Source: an uncultured Eubacteriales bacterium | GTDB taxonomy: Bacteria; Bacillota; Clostridia; Christensenellales; Borkfalkiaceae | DNA length: 19,569 nt | Assembly: GCA_900549005.1 (NCBI GenBank) | Contig: URMT01000023.1 | Span: 1 to 19,569 of the forward strand | Direction: 5' to 3' | In this document: in pieces, positions 13,690-19,569 of the stretch | Position numbering within the stretch: position 1 is the first letter of the stretch | How the letters are laid out: every line of letters starts with the position of its first letter | Position numbers and translations under genes: made by a program | The notes under the pieces: generated by a model | Told to the model about the DNA's origin: nothing | Seen by the model: the letters and a program-made list of their open reading frames with translations, nothing else | Database searches by the model: none

Positions 13690-13719
13690 AGTCCTCATAT
13701 AATCTTGTATGAGGACTTT
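13690..13719 (+). terminator. Hairpin after spoIVB that contains the next start codon
   Basis: AGTCCTCATA (13690-13699) pairs perfectly with TATGAGGACT (13708-13717), 8-base loop, with only three T directly after and four more at 13723-13726. It is probably the spoIVB terminator, but the ATG of the next gene (13709-13711) lies in its right arm. Confidence 0.6.
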
Positions 13720-14251
13720 CGACTTTTCCCGCCTAAAATGCGACAAAAGATATGTAATAGCGTATATTACTGTCTGTGTCAGCGCGATTATATGTGGCAT
13801 AGTACTTTGCATAACCGTGCAAATAAACCCGTATATGCAGAATTACGCCTCGGAGTACGTATATTTTGTGTTCAACTTCCGCAATGCGTCGCTGCTTGTG
13901 CCAAGGCTTTTTTACGAGCTTGTGTATATGTATGCCTTTTTTCTTATTGCGTACTGCACGCGGCTGCGCCTACTGTGCCTGCCTCTTTTGTTCTTGAAGT
14001 GTATGATTTCGTCGGTGTATGCAGGGCTGATAATTTCCGTTTCCGCCTTCGGCGGCGTACTTGCGGCGGTGTTCGTGTTCATACCTTCGTCGCTGTTCAC
14101 GGTAGTGCTTGAAATTATTCTTATTGAATCGTGCAGAAGTTTCAATAAAAGGTATGCGCCGTTTGTACCGGCAGGGTTGGCGCTTATTTCTATGCTGGCG
14201 GAATGTATCTTTCTGAATGTGTTGTTCAGGGTTGTTGTCGCCATTGCCTGA
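13709..14251 (+). CDS. Uncharacterised multi-pass membrane protein, distantly SpoIIM-like
   Basis: I do not recognise this gene firmly. The product has 180 residues. After a basic N-terminus (RTFDFSRLKCDKR) there are about five hydrophobic segments (roughly 16-38, 65-84, 85-108, 110-137 and 150-178). Segment order, size and the glycine/phenylalanine-rich helix SVYAGLIISVSAFGGVLAAV followed by FIPSSLFTVVLEIILIES recall SpoIIM/DUF95-type proteins. That is a weak impression only. It sits between two genes with sporulation or envelope roles. ATG 13709 is inside a hairpin and has no Shine-Dalgarno; no alternative in-frame start exists nearby. The frame itself is convincing because of the regular membrane segments and fit to the space between two terminators. 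A +1-frame open stretch at 13672-14112 is a shadow. Confidence 0.7.
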   Translation: MRTFDFSRLKCDKRYVIAYITVCVSAIICGIVLCITVQINPYMQNYASEYVYFVFNFRNASLLVPRLFYELVYMYAFFLIAYCTRLRLLCLPLLFLKCMISSVYAGLIISVSAFGGVLAAVFVFIPSSLFTVVLEIILIESCRSFNKRYAPFVPAGLALISMLAECIFLNVLFRVVVAIA

Positions 14252-14303
14252 TTCTGTATCGGCTGAAAAAATTTAATTTTGGCTGCGCATATTATGGTTG
14301 CGC

Positions 14304-14341
14304 GGCAGACGGATATGCGGCCGTCAGGTTGCCTGATTTTT
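14304..14341 (+). terminator. Probable terminator after the membrane protein gene
   Basis: GACGG (14308-14312) pairs with CCGTC (14321-14325), extended by GGCA (14304-14307) with TGCC (14330-14333) across a four-base bulge, then GA and five T (14337-14341). An alternative small hairpin CAGG-TTG-CCTG uses part of the same bases. Confidence 0.5.
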
Positions 14342-14381
14342 GATGTTGTATAATAAATTGCCGATTCCAAATACTTATTGT

Positions 14382-15539
14382 ATGAAAAAGTTATTAGGCA
14401 TTTTCGGCGCGTGCCTTATTGCGGCGGGCACGTTTTCGTCTTTCGGCTTTGCCGCAGAAACTAAAAGCCCCGCGCTTACCGAGGGGTGCAAATCGGCATA
14501 TCTTATGGACTTCGATTCGGGGGAGTGCGTGTATAAAGAAAACGAACACGCGCGTATGCCCATAGCCAGCGTCTGTAAAGTTATGACGCTGACTTTGTGT
14601 TTCGATGCGGTAGAACGCGGCGAGCTGTCACTCGATGAGGAGGTCGAAGTAAGCTCCAACGCCGCAGGTATGGGCGGTTCGCAGATATTTTTGGAGAGCG
14701 GCTATTCATACCCGCTTTCACAGCTTGTAAAAAGCATAGTGGTGTGCTCGGCAAACGATAGCTGCGTAGCCGTAGCCGAGCGCGTTTCGGGCAGCGAAGA
14801 ACAGTTTGTAGCCGATATGAACGACAAGGCTGAGGAATTAGGGCTTTCCGACACGCTCTTTGCCAATTGTACGGGACTTCCCAAGGATACGCAGTATTCC
14901 TGCGCGGCGGATGTCGCAGTGATGTTCTCTAACCTTATCCGCCACGACGAATATTTCAATTTCAGTAAAATATGGCTGGAAGATTTCGAGCACGGCAACG
15001 GCAGGACGACTTCTATGACCAACACAAATAAGCTGGTGCGCAGCTACAACGGCTGTGACGGCGGAAAGACGGGCTTTACGGGTGAGGCCGGCTATTGCCT
15101 CGCTTCCACGGCGAAGAAGGAAAATATGCGCCTCGTTTCGGTAGTTCTGGGCGCCGACACCAGCGAACACAGGTTCAAAAGCGCCTCGCGGCTGTTCGAT
15201 TACGGCTTCGCCAATTACAAAAATAAGATTATTCTGGACAAAACCGTCACTCTGAACGATAATTTTGCCGTAAAGGGCGGAAAGAAGCGCGACTTTGCCG
15301 TGCTGCCCGCAGACAACTGCTATATGTTCTGCAAGAAGAACGACAGCCCCGAAGCTACGTTCAATATTGTAAGTTCCGACGTTAAAGCGCCCGTCGAAAA
15401 GGGGCAGAAGGTAGGCTGCATAGAGGTTTATAAAGACGGCGTTTTATATAAGACGGTAGACGTTGTCGCCGCCGAGAGCGTAAAAAAGGCAAGCTATGGC
15501 GACAGAATAAAAGAGGTGGCCGACGGCTGGTCGCTGTGA
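14382..15539 (+). CDS. dacF: Serine-type D-Ala-D-Ala carboxypeptidase (PBP5/DacF type, S11)
   Basis: Low-molecular-weight penicillin-binding protein that trims the terminal D-Ala of peptidoglycan peptides, outside the cytoplasmic membrane. From ATG 14382 the product has 385 residues: a signal peptide (MKKLLGIFGA... to FGFAAE, about residue 24), then the S11 catalytic domain with SVCK (Ser63-Lys66, SxxK), SAND (SxN) and DGGKTGFTG (KTG), and a C-terminal beta domain (about 290 onwards) ending DGWSL. The frame is open to 14340 but that lies in the terminator. A perfect TATAAT (14349-14354) precedes the gene, without a good -35 at the right distance, so the promoter is uncertain. There is no clear Shine-Dalgarno. 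The symbol reflects the neighbourhood (next to lysA, as dacF is near lysA in Bacillus); dacA is possible. Confidence 0.9.
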   Translation: MKKLLGIFGACLIAAGTFSSFGFAAETKSPALTEGCKSAYLMDFDSGECVYKENEHARMPIASVCKVMTLTLCFDAVERGELSLDEEVEVSSNAAGMGGSQIFLESGYSYPLSQLVKSIVVCSANDSCVAVAERVSGSEEQFVADMNDKAEELGLSDTLFANCTGLPKDTQYSCAADVAVMFSNLIRHDEYFNFSKIWLEDFEHGNGRTTSMTNTNKLVRSYNGCDGGKTGFTGEAGYCLASTAKKENMRLVSVVLGADTSEHRFKSASRLFDYGFANYKNKIILDKTVTLNDNFAVKGGKKRDFAVLPADNCYMFCKKNDSPEATFNIVSSDVKAPVEKGQKVGCIEVYKDGVLYKTVDVVAAESVKKASYGDRIKEVADGWSL

Positions 15540-15662
15540 ATGCGCCGCTTTTTAAGGCTTTAAGTATGCCGCAGGGCGGCAAACCCTTTGGTTTTGCGGT
15601 GGGCTGAATGTTGCCCTGTATGCACGGCAAGTTCCGTGATTAAACAAAAAGTTTTCATTTAA

Positions 15663-15691
15663 TTGACTAACGGCTCACACTTTGCTAAAAT
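15663..15691 (+). promoter_or_regulatory. Sigma-A-type extended -10 promoter of lysA
   Basis: TTGACT (15663-15668), a 17-base spacer and TAAAAT (15686-15691), with TG one base upstream of the -10. The start is expected near 15698, giving a leader of only about 27 bases with Shine-Dalgarno AAAGGTG before ATG 15725. The upstream stretch 15540-15662 contains one imperfect hairpin (CAAACC/GGTTTTG around 15580-15600) without a T-run and no gene I can support. Confidence 0.75.
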
Positions 15692-15724
15692 AAAATATAT
15701 ATAATTTTTGCAAAAGGTGCGCTT

Positions 15725-17050
15725 ATGAACGAAAGAGAAACGCTTAAAATAAACGATAAGGGGCATCTCGAAATAGGCGGGTGCGACGCGGTCGCTCTTG
15801 CAAAAGATTTCGGGACGCCTCTCTACGTGTTTGACGAGAAATATATCAGGGATATGATGCGCGTATACCGCGACACGATAGACGGCGAGTACGGCGGCAA
15901 CGGACTTGTTCTGTATGCCTCAAAAGCCTTTTCGTGCGAGGCCGTATACAGAATTGCCGCACAGGAAAATATCGGCGTAGACGTCGTTTCGGGCGGCGAG
16001 CTTTATACCGCAGTCAAGGCAGGCTTCCCCGCCGCTAAAATTTATATGCACGGCAACAACAAGCTGCCTTCTGAACTTGAATTTGCAGTAAGTTCGGGCG
16101 TGGGCGTGGTGGTGGTCGATTCTTACGACGAAGCCGATATGCTCGACGAAATTGCAAAAAAGGCGGGAATAAACCAGAAAGTTTTAATACGCATTAACCC
16201 CGGGGTAGAGGCGCACACCCACGCATTCGTGCAGACGGCGCGCACCGACTCCAAGTTCGGTTTCTCGGTATCCGACGGCACGGCCGTGAAGATGACGGAG
16301 TATATACTCGGAAAAAAAAATCTCAGCCTCCGCGGCTATCATTGCCATATCGGCTCGCAGATTTTTGAAAAGCAGTCATTCGTGCTCGCCGCACAGAAGG
16401 CTATGGACTTTATCGCTTCGGTAAAATCCGGGCTCGGGTTCGAGGCAGACACGCTCAACATAGGCGGCGGATTCGGCATCTGGTACACCGACGAAGACGC
16501 TAAAATCAGCGTGCAGGGCTATGCCGATTACCTGAAAGCGCTTATTTCCGCCGTCAAGGATAAGGCAAACGAACTCGGCTTAAAACAGCCCTTCCTCGTA
16601 ATAGAACCCGGCAGGTCGATAGTGGGCGAGGCGGGCGTCACACTGTATACGGTTGGCGCCATAAAGGATATACCCGGCATAAAGAAGTACGTCGCAATCG
16701 ACGGCGGTATGTTCGATAACCCCAGATACGCGCTCTATCAGTCAAAATACACCGTAATTCTTGCCAACAGGGCAAACGAACCTTGCACCGAAAAGGTGAC
16801 GATAGCGGGCAAGTGCTGTGAAAGCGGCGATATTATTGCCGTAGACGTTCCCTTACCTAAGGCAAAGCGCGGCGACATTGCGGCCGTGCTCTCTACGGGC
16901 GCATACAACTATTCGATGGCAAGCAACTACAACCGCAACTTCGTTCCGCCCGCAGTGCTTGTAAAAGACGGCAAAGCGGCATATATAGTAAAGCCGCAGA
17001 CTTATGAAGATTTGGTGCGCAACGACGTTGTGCCCGATTACCTCAAATAA
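15725..17050 (+). CDS. lysA: Diaminopimelate decarboxylase LysA
   Basis: PLP enzyme decarboxylating meso-diaminopimelate to lysine, last step of lysine synthesis, 441 residues. Motifs: LVLYASKAFSC with the PLP Lys67, GVDVVSGGELYTA, RINPGVEAHTHAF and KFGFSV, GYHCHIGSQIF, NIGGGFGIWY (phosphate binding), IEPGRSIVGEAG, and GKCCESGD with the active-site Cys contributed to the neighbouring subunit, then TGAYNYSMASNYN. ATG 15725 has AAAGGTG at a suitable distance. It has its own promoter and then opens a compact group with the M50 peptidase gene (26 bases further) and scpAB. The order lysA, then scpA/scpB, is the same as in Bacillus. Confidence 0.97.
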   Translation: MNERETLKINDKGHLEIGGCDAVALAKDFGTPLYVFDEKYIRDMMRVYRDTIDGEYGGNGLVLYASKAFSCEAVYRIAAQENIGVDVVSGGELYTAVKAGFPAAKIYMHGNNKLPSELEFAVSSGVGVVVVDSYDEADMLDEIAKKAGINQKVLIRINPGVEAHTHAFVQTARTDSKFGFSVSDGTAVKMTEYILGKKNLSLRGYHCHIGSQIFEKQSFVLAAQKAMDFIASVKSGLGFEADTLNIGGGFGIWYTDEDAKISVQGYADYLKALISAVKDKANELGLKQPFLVIEPGRSIVGEAGVTLYTVGAIKDIPGIKKYVAIDGGMFDNPRYALYQSKYTVILANRANEPCTEKVTIAGKCCESGDIIAVDVPLPKAKRGDIAAVLSTGAYNYSMASNYNRNFVPPAVLVKDGKAAYIVKPQTYEDLVRNDVVPDYLK

Positions 17051-17076
17051 ATTTTCTGCGCACAATTTTAACAGAT

Positions 17077-17760
17077 ATGGTAGAAACTGTACTTTTTTAT
17101 GCGGCATCGGTGCTGGCGATTGTGTTCGTGCTTGTGCCGCACGAATTTGCGCACGCTTTGGCGGCGCACTTAAACGGCGACCTCACGCCAAAGATGAACG
17201 GCAGGCTTACGCTCAACCCCGTAAAGCACTTCGACCCCGTCGGGTTCGTGATGTGCGCGCTGGTCGGATTCGGCTGGGCAAAACCCGTCCCCATAAATAC
17301 CGCCAATTTCCGCAGGTATAAGCTGGGACTTTTTACCACGGCCATCGCGGGCGTAGTTACAAATCACGTAATGGCGCTGATTTTTTATCCGTTCTATCTG
17401 CTGTGCGTCAAATACCTCGGCGGAGGATACGGTGCGTATTTTCTGCGTGAATTTTTCCGTCTTGTATACAGTTATAATCTGAGTATTGCCGTATTCAATC
17501 TTCTGCCGCTCTTCCCGCTCGACGGATTCAGGGTACTTGAATCTTTGACCAAGCCGTGGAACAGGGTAAGGCAGTTTTTGCAGAGGTACGGTCAGATTAT
17601 TCTGCTCGTGCTCATCGCCGAAAGTTTTATCTGCGGCATCGCCGTAAGATATTTCAATACGGATATTTTCGGCTACTTCGATATTTTGGGTTACGTAATG
17701 TACTTTGCAACCTACTATATAGGTATGCCTATTCGTGCGCTTTGGGGGCTTATAATATGA
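17077..17760 (+). CDS. Site-2-protease-like zinc metallopeptidase (M50 family), membrane protein
   Basis: Small M50 family member of the YwhC/RseP-minimal type, 227 residues, with the catalytic region embedded in membrane helices. Seen: HEFAH (His22, Glu23, His26) in the first helix. Then come GRLTLNPVKHFDPVGFVM and GWAKPVPINTANF, typical of the family, and FNLLPLFPLDGFRVLE, with the third zinc ligand Asp in LDG. At least two further hydrophobic helices follow. The physiological substrate is not known for this group. ATG 17077 has no Shine-Dalgarno. The stop overlaps the ATG of scpA (ATGA). The same gene commonly sits before scpA in clostridia. Confidence 0.93.
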   Translation: MVETVLFYAASVLAIVFVLVPHEFAHALAAHLNGDLTPKMNGRLTLNPVKHFDPVGFVMCALVGFGWAKPVPINTANFRRYKLGLFTTAIAGVVTNHVMALIFYPFYLLCVKYLGGGYGAYFLREFFRLVYSYNLSIAVFNLLPLFPLDGFRVLESLTKPWNRVRQFLQRYGQIILLVLIAESFICGIAVRYFNTDIFGYFDILGYVMYFATYYIGMPIRALWGLII

Positions 17761-18713
17761 CCGATGAAGAAGTAAAAACTGAACAGACCTCCGAAGGCGG
17801 GGAGCAGGCGAGCGTGCAGTCCTCCGCCGCGGCAGAAAATGCGGCGGTAAATGAAAATGCGGCAGAGAATGTTGCCAAAGCGCCCGCGGCCGAAAAGCAA
17901 AATATTGCAAAGGAATATGCGAACTTTGAATCAGACGTGGACTATACCACCGTGCTCGACGACTTCGAAGGCCCGCTCGACCTCCTTCTGCACCTCATAA
18001 ACATTGCAAAAATCAATATCGAGGACGTTTTCGTATCACAGGTGACAGAGCAGTTTCTCGATTACATCGAATATATGAAGACCCAGCCTTCGCGCGACGT
18101 GGATAAGGAGAGCGAGTATCTGCAAATCGCCGCACAGATTATTTACATAAAGTCGAAGAGTATGCTCCCGCCCGTAGATATGCCGGAAGAGGACCAGGAC
18201 CTCATTGCAGAACAGCAGGCGTTCATAGAGCAGCTCAAACAGCGCGAATACGAGCTCATAAAGGAAGAGACCCCCAAGCTGAAAGAGCTTGAAACGATAG
18301 GATACTATTATAAGGGGGTAGATAAGGAGTTCAGCAAGGTTAAAGTCGTTTACAAGGACTTTACCGTAAGCGCGCTGTTAGAGGCATTTGCAAAACTGAT
18401 GCTTAAAAACGAAAGCCTTGCGCGCGAAAAGACCAATATCCGCGAAATACCCAAAGACACTTTCACCGTCGAAGAAAAGGCGGAATTTATAAAAAACACG
18501 CTCGTTGCGCGCGGAAGCGTGAAGTTTGAAGAGCTGTTTACCACCTATTCCAAAAGCGAAATAATAACCACTTTCCAGGCTATGTTAGAGATGCTCAAAC
18601 ATCAGCGCATTATGGTTGAACAGAGCGGCGTGTTTGAGGAAATAGAAATAAAACTTAACCCCGAATGGGATTTAAAGGACGATTCAAGTGAAAACTATGA
18701 CGAATATAATTGA
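17757..18713 (+). CDS. scpA: Segregation and condensation protein A (ScpA), with N-terminal extension
   Basis: Kleisin subunit of the SMC-ScpAB condensin, chromosome organisation, 318 residues (family about 240-260). The kleisin N-domain starts at about residue 60: YTTVLDDFEGPLDLLLHLI, NIEDVFVSQVTEQFLDYI, EYLQIAAQIIYIKSKSMLPP (SMC-neck contact). The C-terminal winged helix is FVTVEEK-like here: FTVEEKAEFIKNTL through FQAMLEMLKHQ. Residues 1-58 are a low-complexity Ala/Glu/Asn segment (AAENAAVNENAAENVAKAPA), probably disordered. The start ATG 17757 overlaps the preceding stop; GGGGG at 17743-17747 may serve as Shine-Dalgarno. The frame is open further upstream (to 17556) but that part lies inside the M50 gene. 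Confidence 0.95.
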   Translation: MTDEEVKTEQTSEGGEQASVQSSAAAENAAVNENAAENVAKAPAAEKQNIAKEYANFESDVDYTTVLDDFEGPLDLLLHLINIAKINIEDVFVSQVTEQFLDYIEYMKTQPSRDVDKESEYLQIAAQIIYIKSKSMLPPVDMPEEDQDLIAEQQAFIEQLKQREYELIKEETPKLKELETIGYYYKGVDKEFSKVKVVYKDFTVSALLEAFAKLMLKNESLAREKTNIREIPKDTFTVEEKAEFIKNTLVARGSVKFEELFTTYSKSEIITTFQAMLEMLKHQRIMVEQSGVFEEIEIKLNPEWDLKDDSSENYDEYN

Positions 18714-19419
18714 GGCGATAGTTTTCGCCTCCGGCGAGCCCGTGCCCGTCAAGTACATAGTCGAAAAACTCGGCTGTTCGTTAAAAGAGGTAAACGCCTG
18801 CGTGGACGAACTGAAAGAGAGATATTCTGGCGAAAGCGGAATACATATTCTTGCGTTCAACGGAAAGTTGCAGTTCGCCTCCAACCCTCAGTATAAAGAG
18901 CAGGTACAGGCGGTCATAACGCCCATAAAAGAGAAGGAGTTCACCCGCACGATTTTGGAGTGCGCGGCGATTATCGCCTACAAACAGCCCATAACCAAGT
19001 CGGAGCTGGAAGACATAAGGCAGGTAAGCTGCGATTATGCCATACATACCCTTATGGACCTCGGAATGATAACCCCCTGCGGCAGAAAAGACACGGTGGG
19101 CAAGCCCATACTCTACGCCACGACGGACAACTTTTTGAAGAGGTTCAAACTCAACTCAATCGACGAGCTGCCCGATTATGACGAGCTTATGGCGCAGATT
19201 GCCGAACTCAACAGCAGGGCATTCGCCGACGAGGATGAAGAGGACGCAAATTACCTGTATAAAAAAGATGTCTATAACCCCGAAGAGGACGATGAAAACA
19301 AGCCGAAAGAAATAGCTAAGGCCAAAGAGGAGAATGCTCCCGTAGTAGAAGACGGCTTTGAATTGCCCGACTTTTTGGGCGAGGACGACGAAGTTATAAA
19401 AATTAAAGACGAAGATTAA
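18688..19419 (+). CDS. scpB: Segregation and condensation protein B (ScpB)
   Basis: Dimeric winged-helix partner of ScpA in the SMC condensin, 243 residues. Two winged-helix domains are visible: IIEAIVFASGEPVPVKYI to LAFNGKLQFASNPQY, and then FTRTILECAAIIAYKQPITKSELEDIR with GRKDTVGKPILYATTDNFL. An acidic low-complexity tail follows (about 175-243, e.g. ADEDEEDANYL). GTG 18688 is chosen because AAAGGA (18674-18679) is correctly spaced; ATG 18697 is an alternative that starts exactly at the conserved TNIIEAIVF. It overlaps scpA by 26 bases. Two terminators follow. Confidence 0.95.
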   Translation: MKTMTNIIEAIVFASGEPVPVKYIVEKLGCSLKEVNACVDELKERYSGESGIHILAFNGKLQFASNPQYKEQVQAVITPIKEKEFTRTILECAAIIAYKQPITKSELEDIRQVSCDYAIHTLMDLGMITPCGRKDTVGKPILYATTDNFLKRFKLNSIDELPDYDELMAQIAELNSRAFADEDEEDANYLYKKDVYNPEEDDENKPKEIAKAKEENAPVVEDGFELPDFLGEDDEVIKIKDED

Positions 19420-19423
19420 AAAT

Positions 19424-19464
19424 AAAAAAAGGCTGTGCGCTTGAAAGGCGCACAGCCTTTTTTT
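19424..19464. terminator. Strong bidirectional terminator after scpB
   Basis: GGCTGTGCGC (19431-19440) pairs perfectly with GCGCACAGCC (19448-19457), flanked by seven A (19424-19430) and seven T (19458-19464), which extend the stem and make it usable on both strands. Confidence 0.93.
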
Positions 19465-19488
19465 ATACAACAAAATATACGCAGAAAG

Positions 19489-19521
19489 CGGCGTATGCGC
19501 AGGGCATACGCCGTTTTTTTT
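19489..19521 (+). terminator. Second strong terminator downstream of scpB
   Basis: CGGCGTATGC (19489-19498) pairs with GCATACGCCG (19504-19513), 5-base loop, then eight T (19514-19521). No gene lies between it and the first terminator, so it either backs the first one up or belongs to a very short transcript. Confidence 0.85.
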
Positions 19522-19531
19522 GGTTTACGAA

Positions 19532-19554
19532 AACCACCCGTTGTACGGGTGGTT
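19532..19554. repeat. Perfect 10-bp palindrome at the right edge
   Basis: AACCACCCGT (19532-19541) and ACGGGTGGTT (19545-19554) with a TGT loop. There is no T-run after it on the + strand and only a short one on the minus strand. It could be the hairpin end of an IS200/IS605-like or REP-like element continuing past the window, or the terminator of a gene on the minus strand beyond the edge. Undecided. Confidence 0.45.
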
Positions 19555-19569
19555 CCAAAGAGGCTAAGC

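Noticed and set aside
13672..14112. 146-codon + strand open frame
   Set aside because: Shadow of the membrane protein at 13709-14251, which has regular hydrophobic segments while this frame does not.
14349..14354. Promoter for the D-Ala-D-Ala carboxypeptidase
   Set aside because: The TATAAT is perfect, but the nearest TTG-type -35 is only 14 bases away and there is no TGn element; mentioned in the gene entry only.
15540..15724. Lysine riboswitch (L box) before lysA
   Set aside because: The predicted transcript leader is only about 27 bases and the upstream stretch lacks the L-box core. One imperfect hairpin without T-run remains unexplained.
1..19569. CRISPR arrays, prophage, tRNA or rRNA genes
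   Set aside because: No spaced direct repeats, no phage or transposase genes and no tRNA-like or rRNA segments were seen on either strand.

Overview
The window looks like chromosome from an endospore-forming, probably strictly anaerobic Firmicute (class Clostridia or a close relative). The evidence is gene content and order. A spoIIIA operon is followed by an Asp23/YqhY gene, nusB, folD, ispA, dxs, tlyA, nadK, argR, recN and spoIVB, and then by dacF-like, lysA, M50 peptidase, scpA and scpB genes. This is the classical Bacillus/Clostridium order, with several genes missing that often sit in it (accBC, xseAB, spo0A). All genes are on the + strand and coding density is high. No phage, CRISPR array, tRNA, rRNA or transposase gene was seen.

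Layout. 1-2830: 3' part of the spoIIIA operon (AD partial, AE, AF, AG, AH), overlapping or tightly packed, encoding the mother-cell side of the SpoIIIA-SpoIIQ channel. 2841-3280: yqhY/asp23 with its own sigma-A-type promoter and a strong terminator. 3292-5465: nusB, folD, ispA. 5466-6123: a 658-base stretch without a protein gene. It carries a strong extended -10 promoter, about 600 nt of highly structured RNA and a terminator. 6124-9359: a four-helix membrane protein, then dxs and tlyA. 9446-12439: nadK (possibly leaderless), argR, recN. 12472-13719: terminator, spoIVB, and a hairpin that overlaps the next start codon. 13709-15539: an orphan membrane protein and a penicillin-binding-protein-type D,D-carboxypeptidase. 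15663-19419: lysA from its own promoter, M50 peptidase, scpA, scpB. 19424-19569: two strong terminators and a further perfect palindrome at the window edge.

The special element is 5511-6109. I interpret it as an OLE (ornate, large, extremophilic) RNA, and the next gene (6124-6858) as its membrane partner OapA (OLE-associated protein). Support comes from: the genomic site (ispA / RNA / OapA / dxs, as known for OLE-bearing Firmicutes); a length near the family's ~600 nt; an autonomous promoter; a long-range stem joining the two ends of the RNA; several internal stems; and a protein with the membrane topology and the DIIAN...DVIGDICGIISG core expected for the OapA family. OLE RNA is one of the largest and most structured bacterial non-coding RNAs. 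In the studied Bacillus it forms a membrane ribonucleoprotein linked to Mg2+ homeostasis and to alcohol and cold tolerance. Its biochemical activity is still unknown. The copy here has its own features: a ~70-residue polybasic extension on OapA, and a terminator between the RNA and oapA.

How the genes work together. The flanking spo genes handle forespore engulfment signalling (the SpoIIIA channel, then SpoIVB for pro-sigma-K activation). ispA and dxs supply isoprenoid precursors for membrane and cell-wall lipid carriers, and they bracket a membrane-associated RNA-protein complex. The rest are housekeeping genes (folate C1, NADP, arginine control, repair, lysine, condensin).
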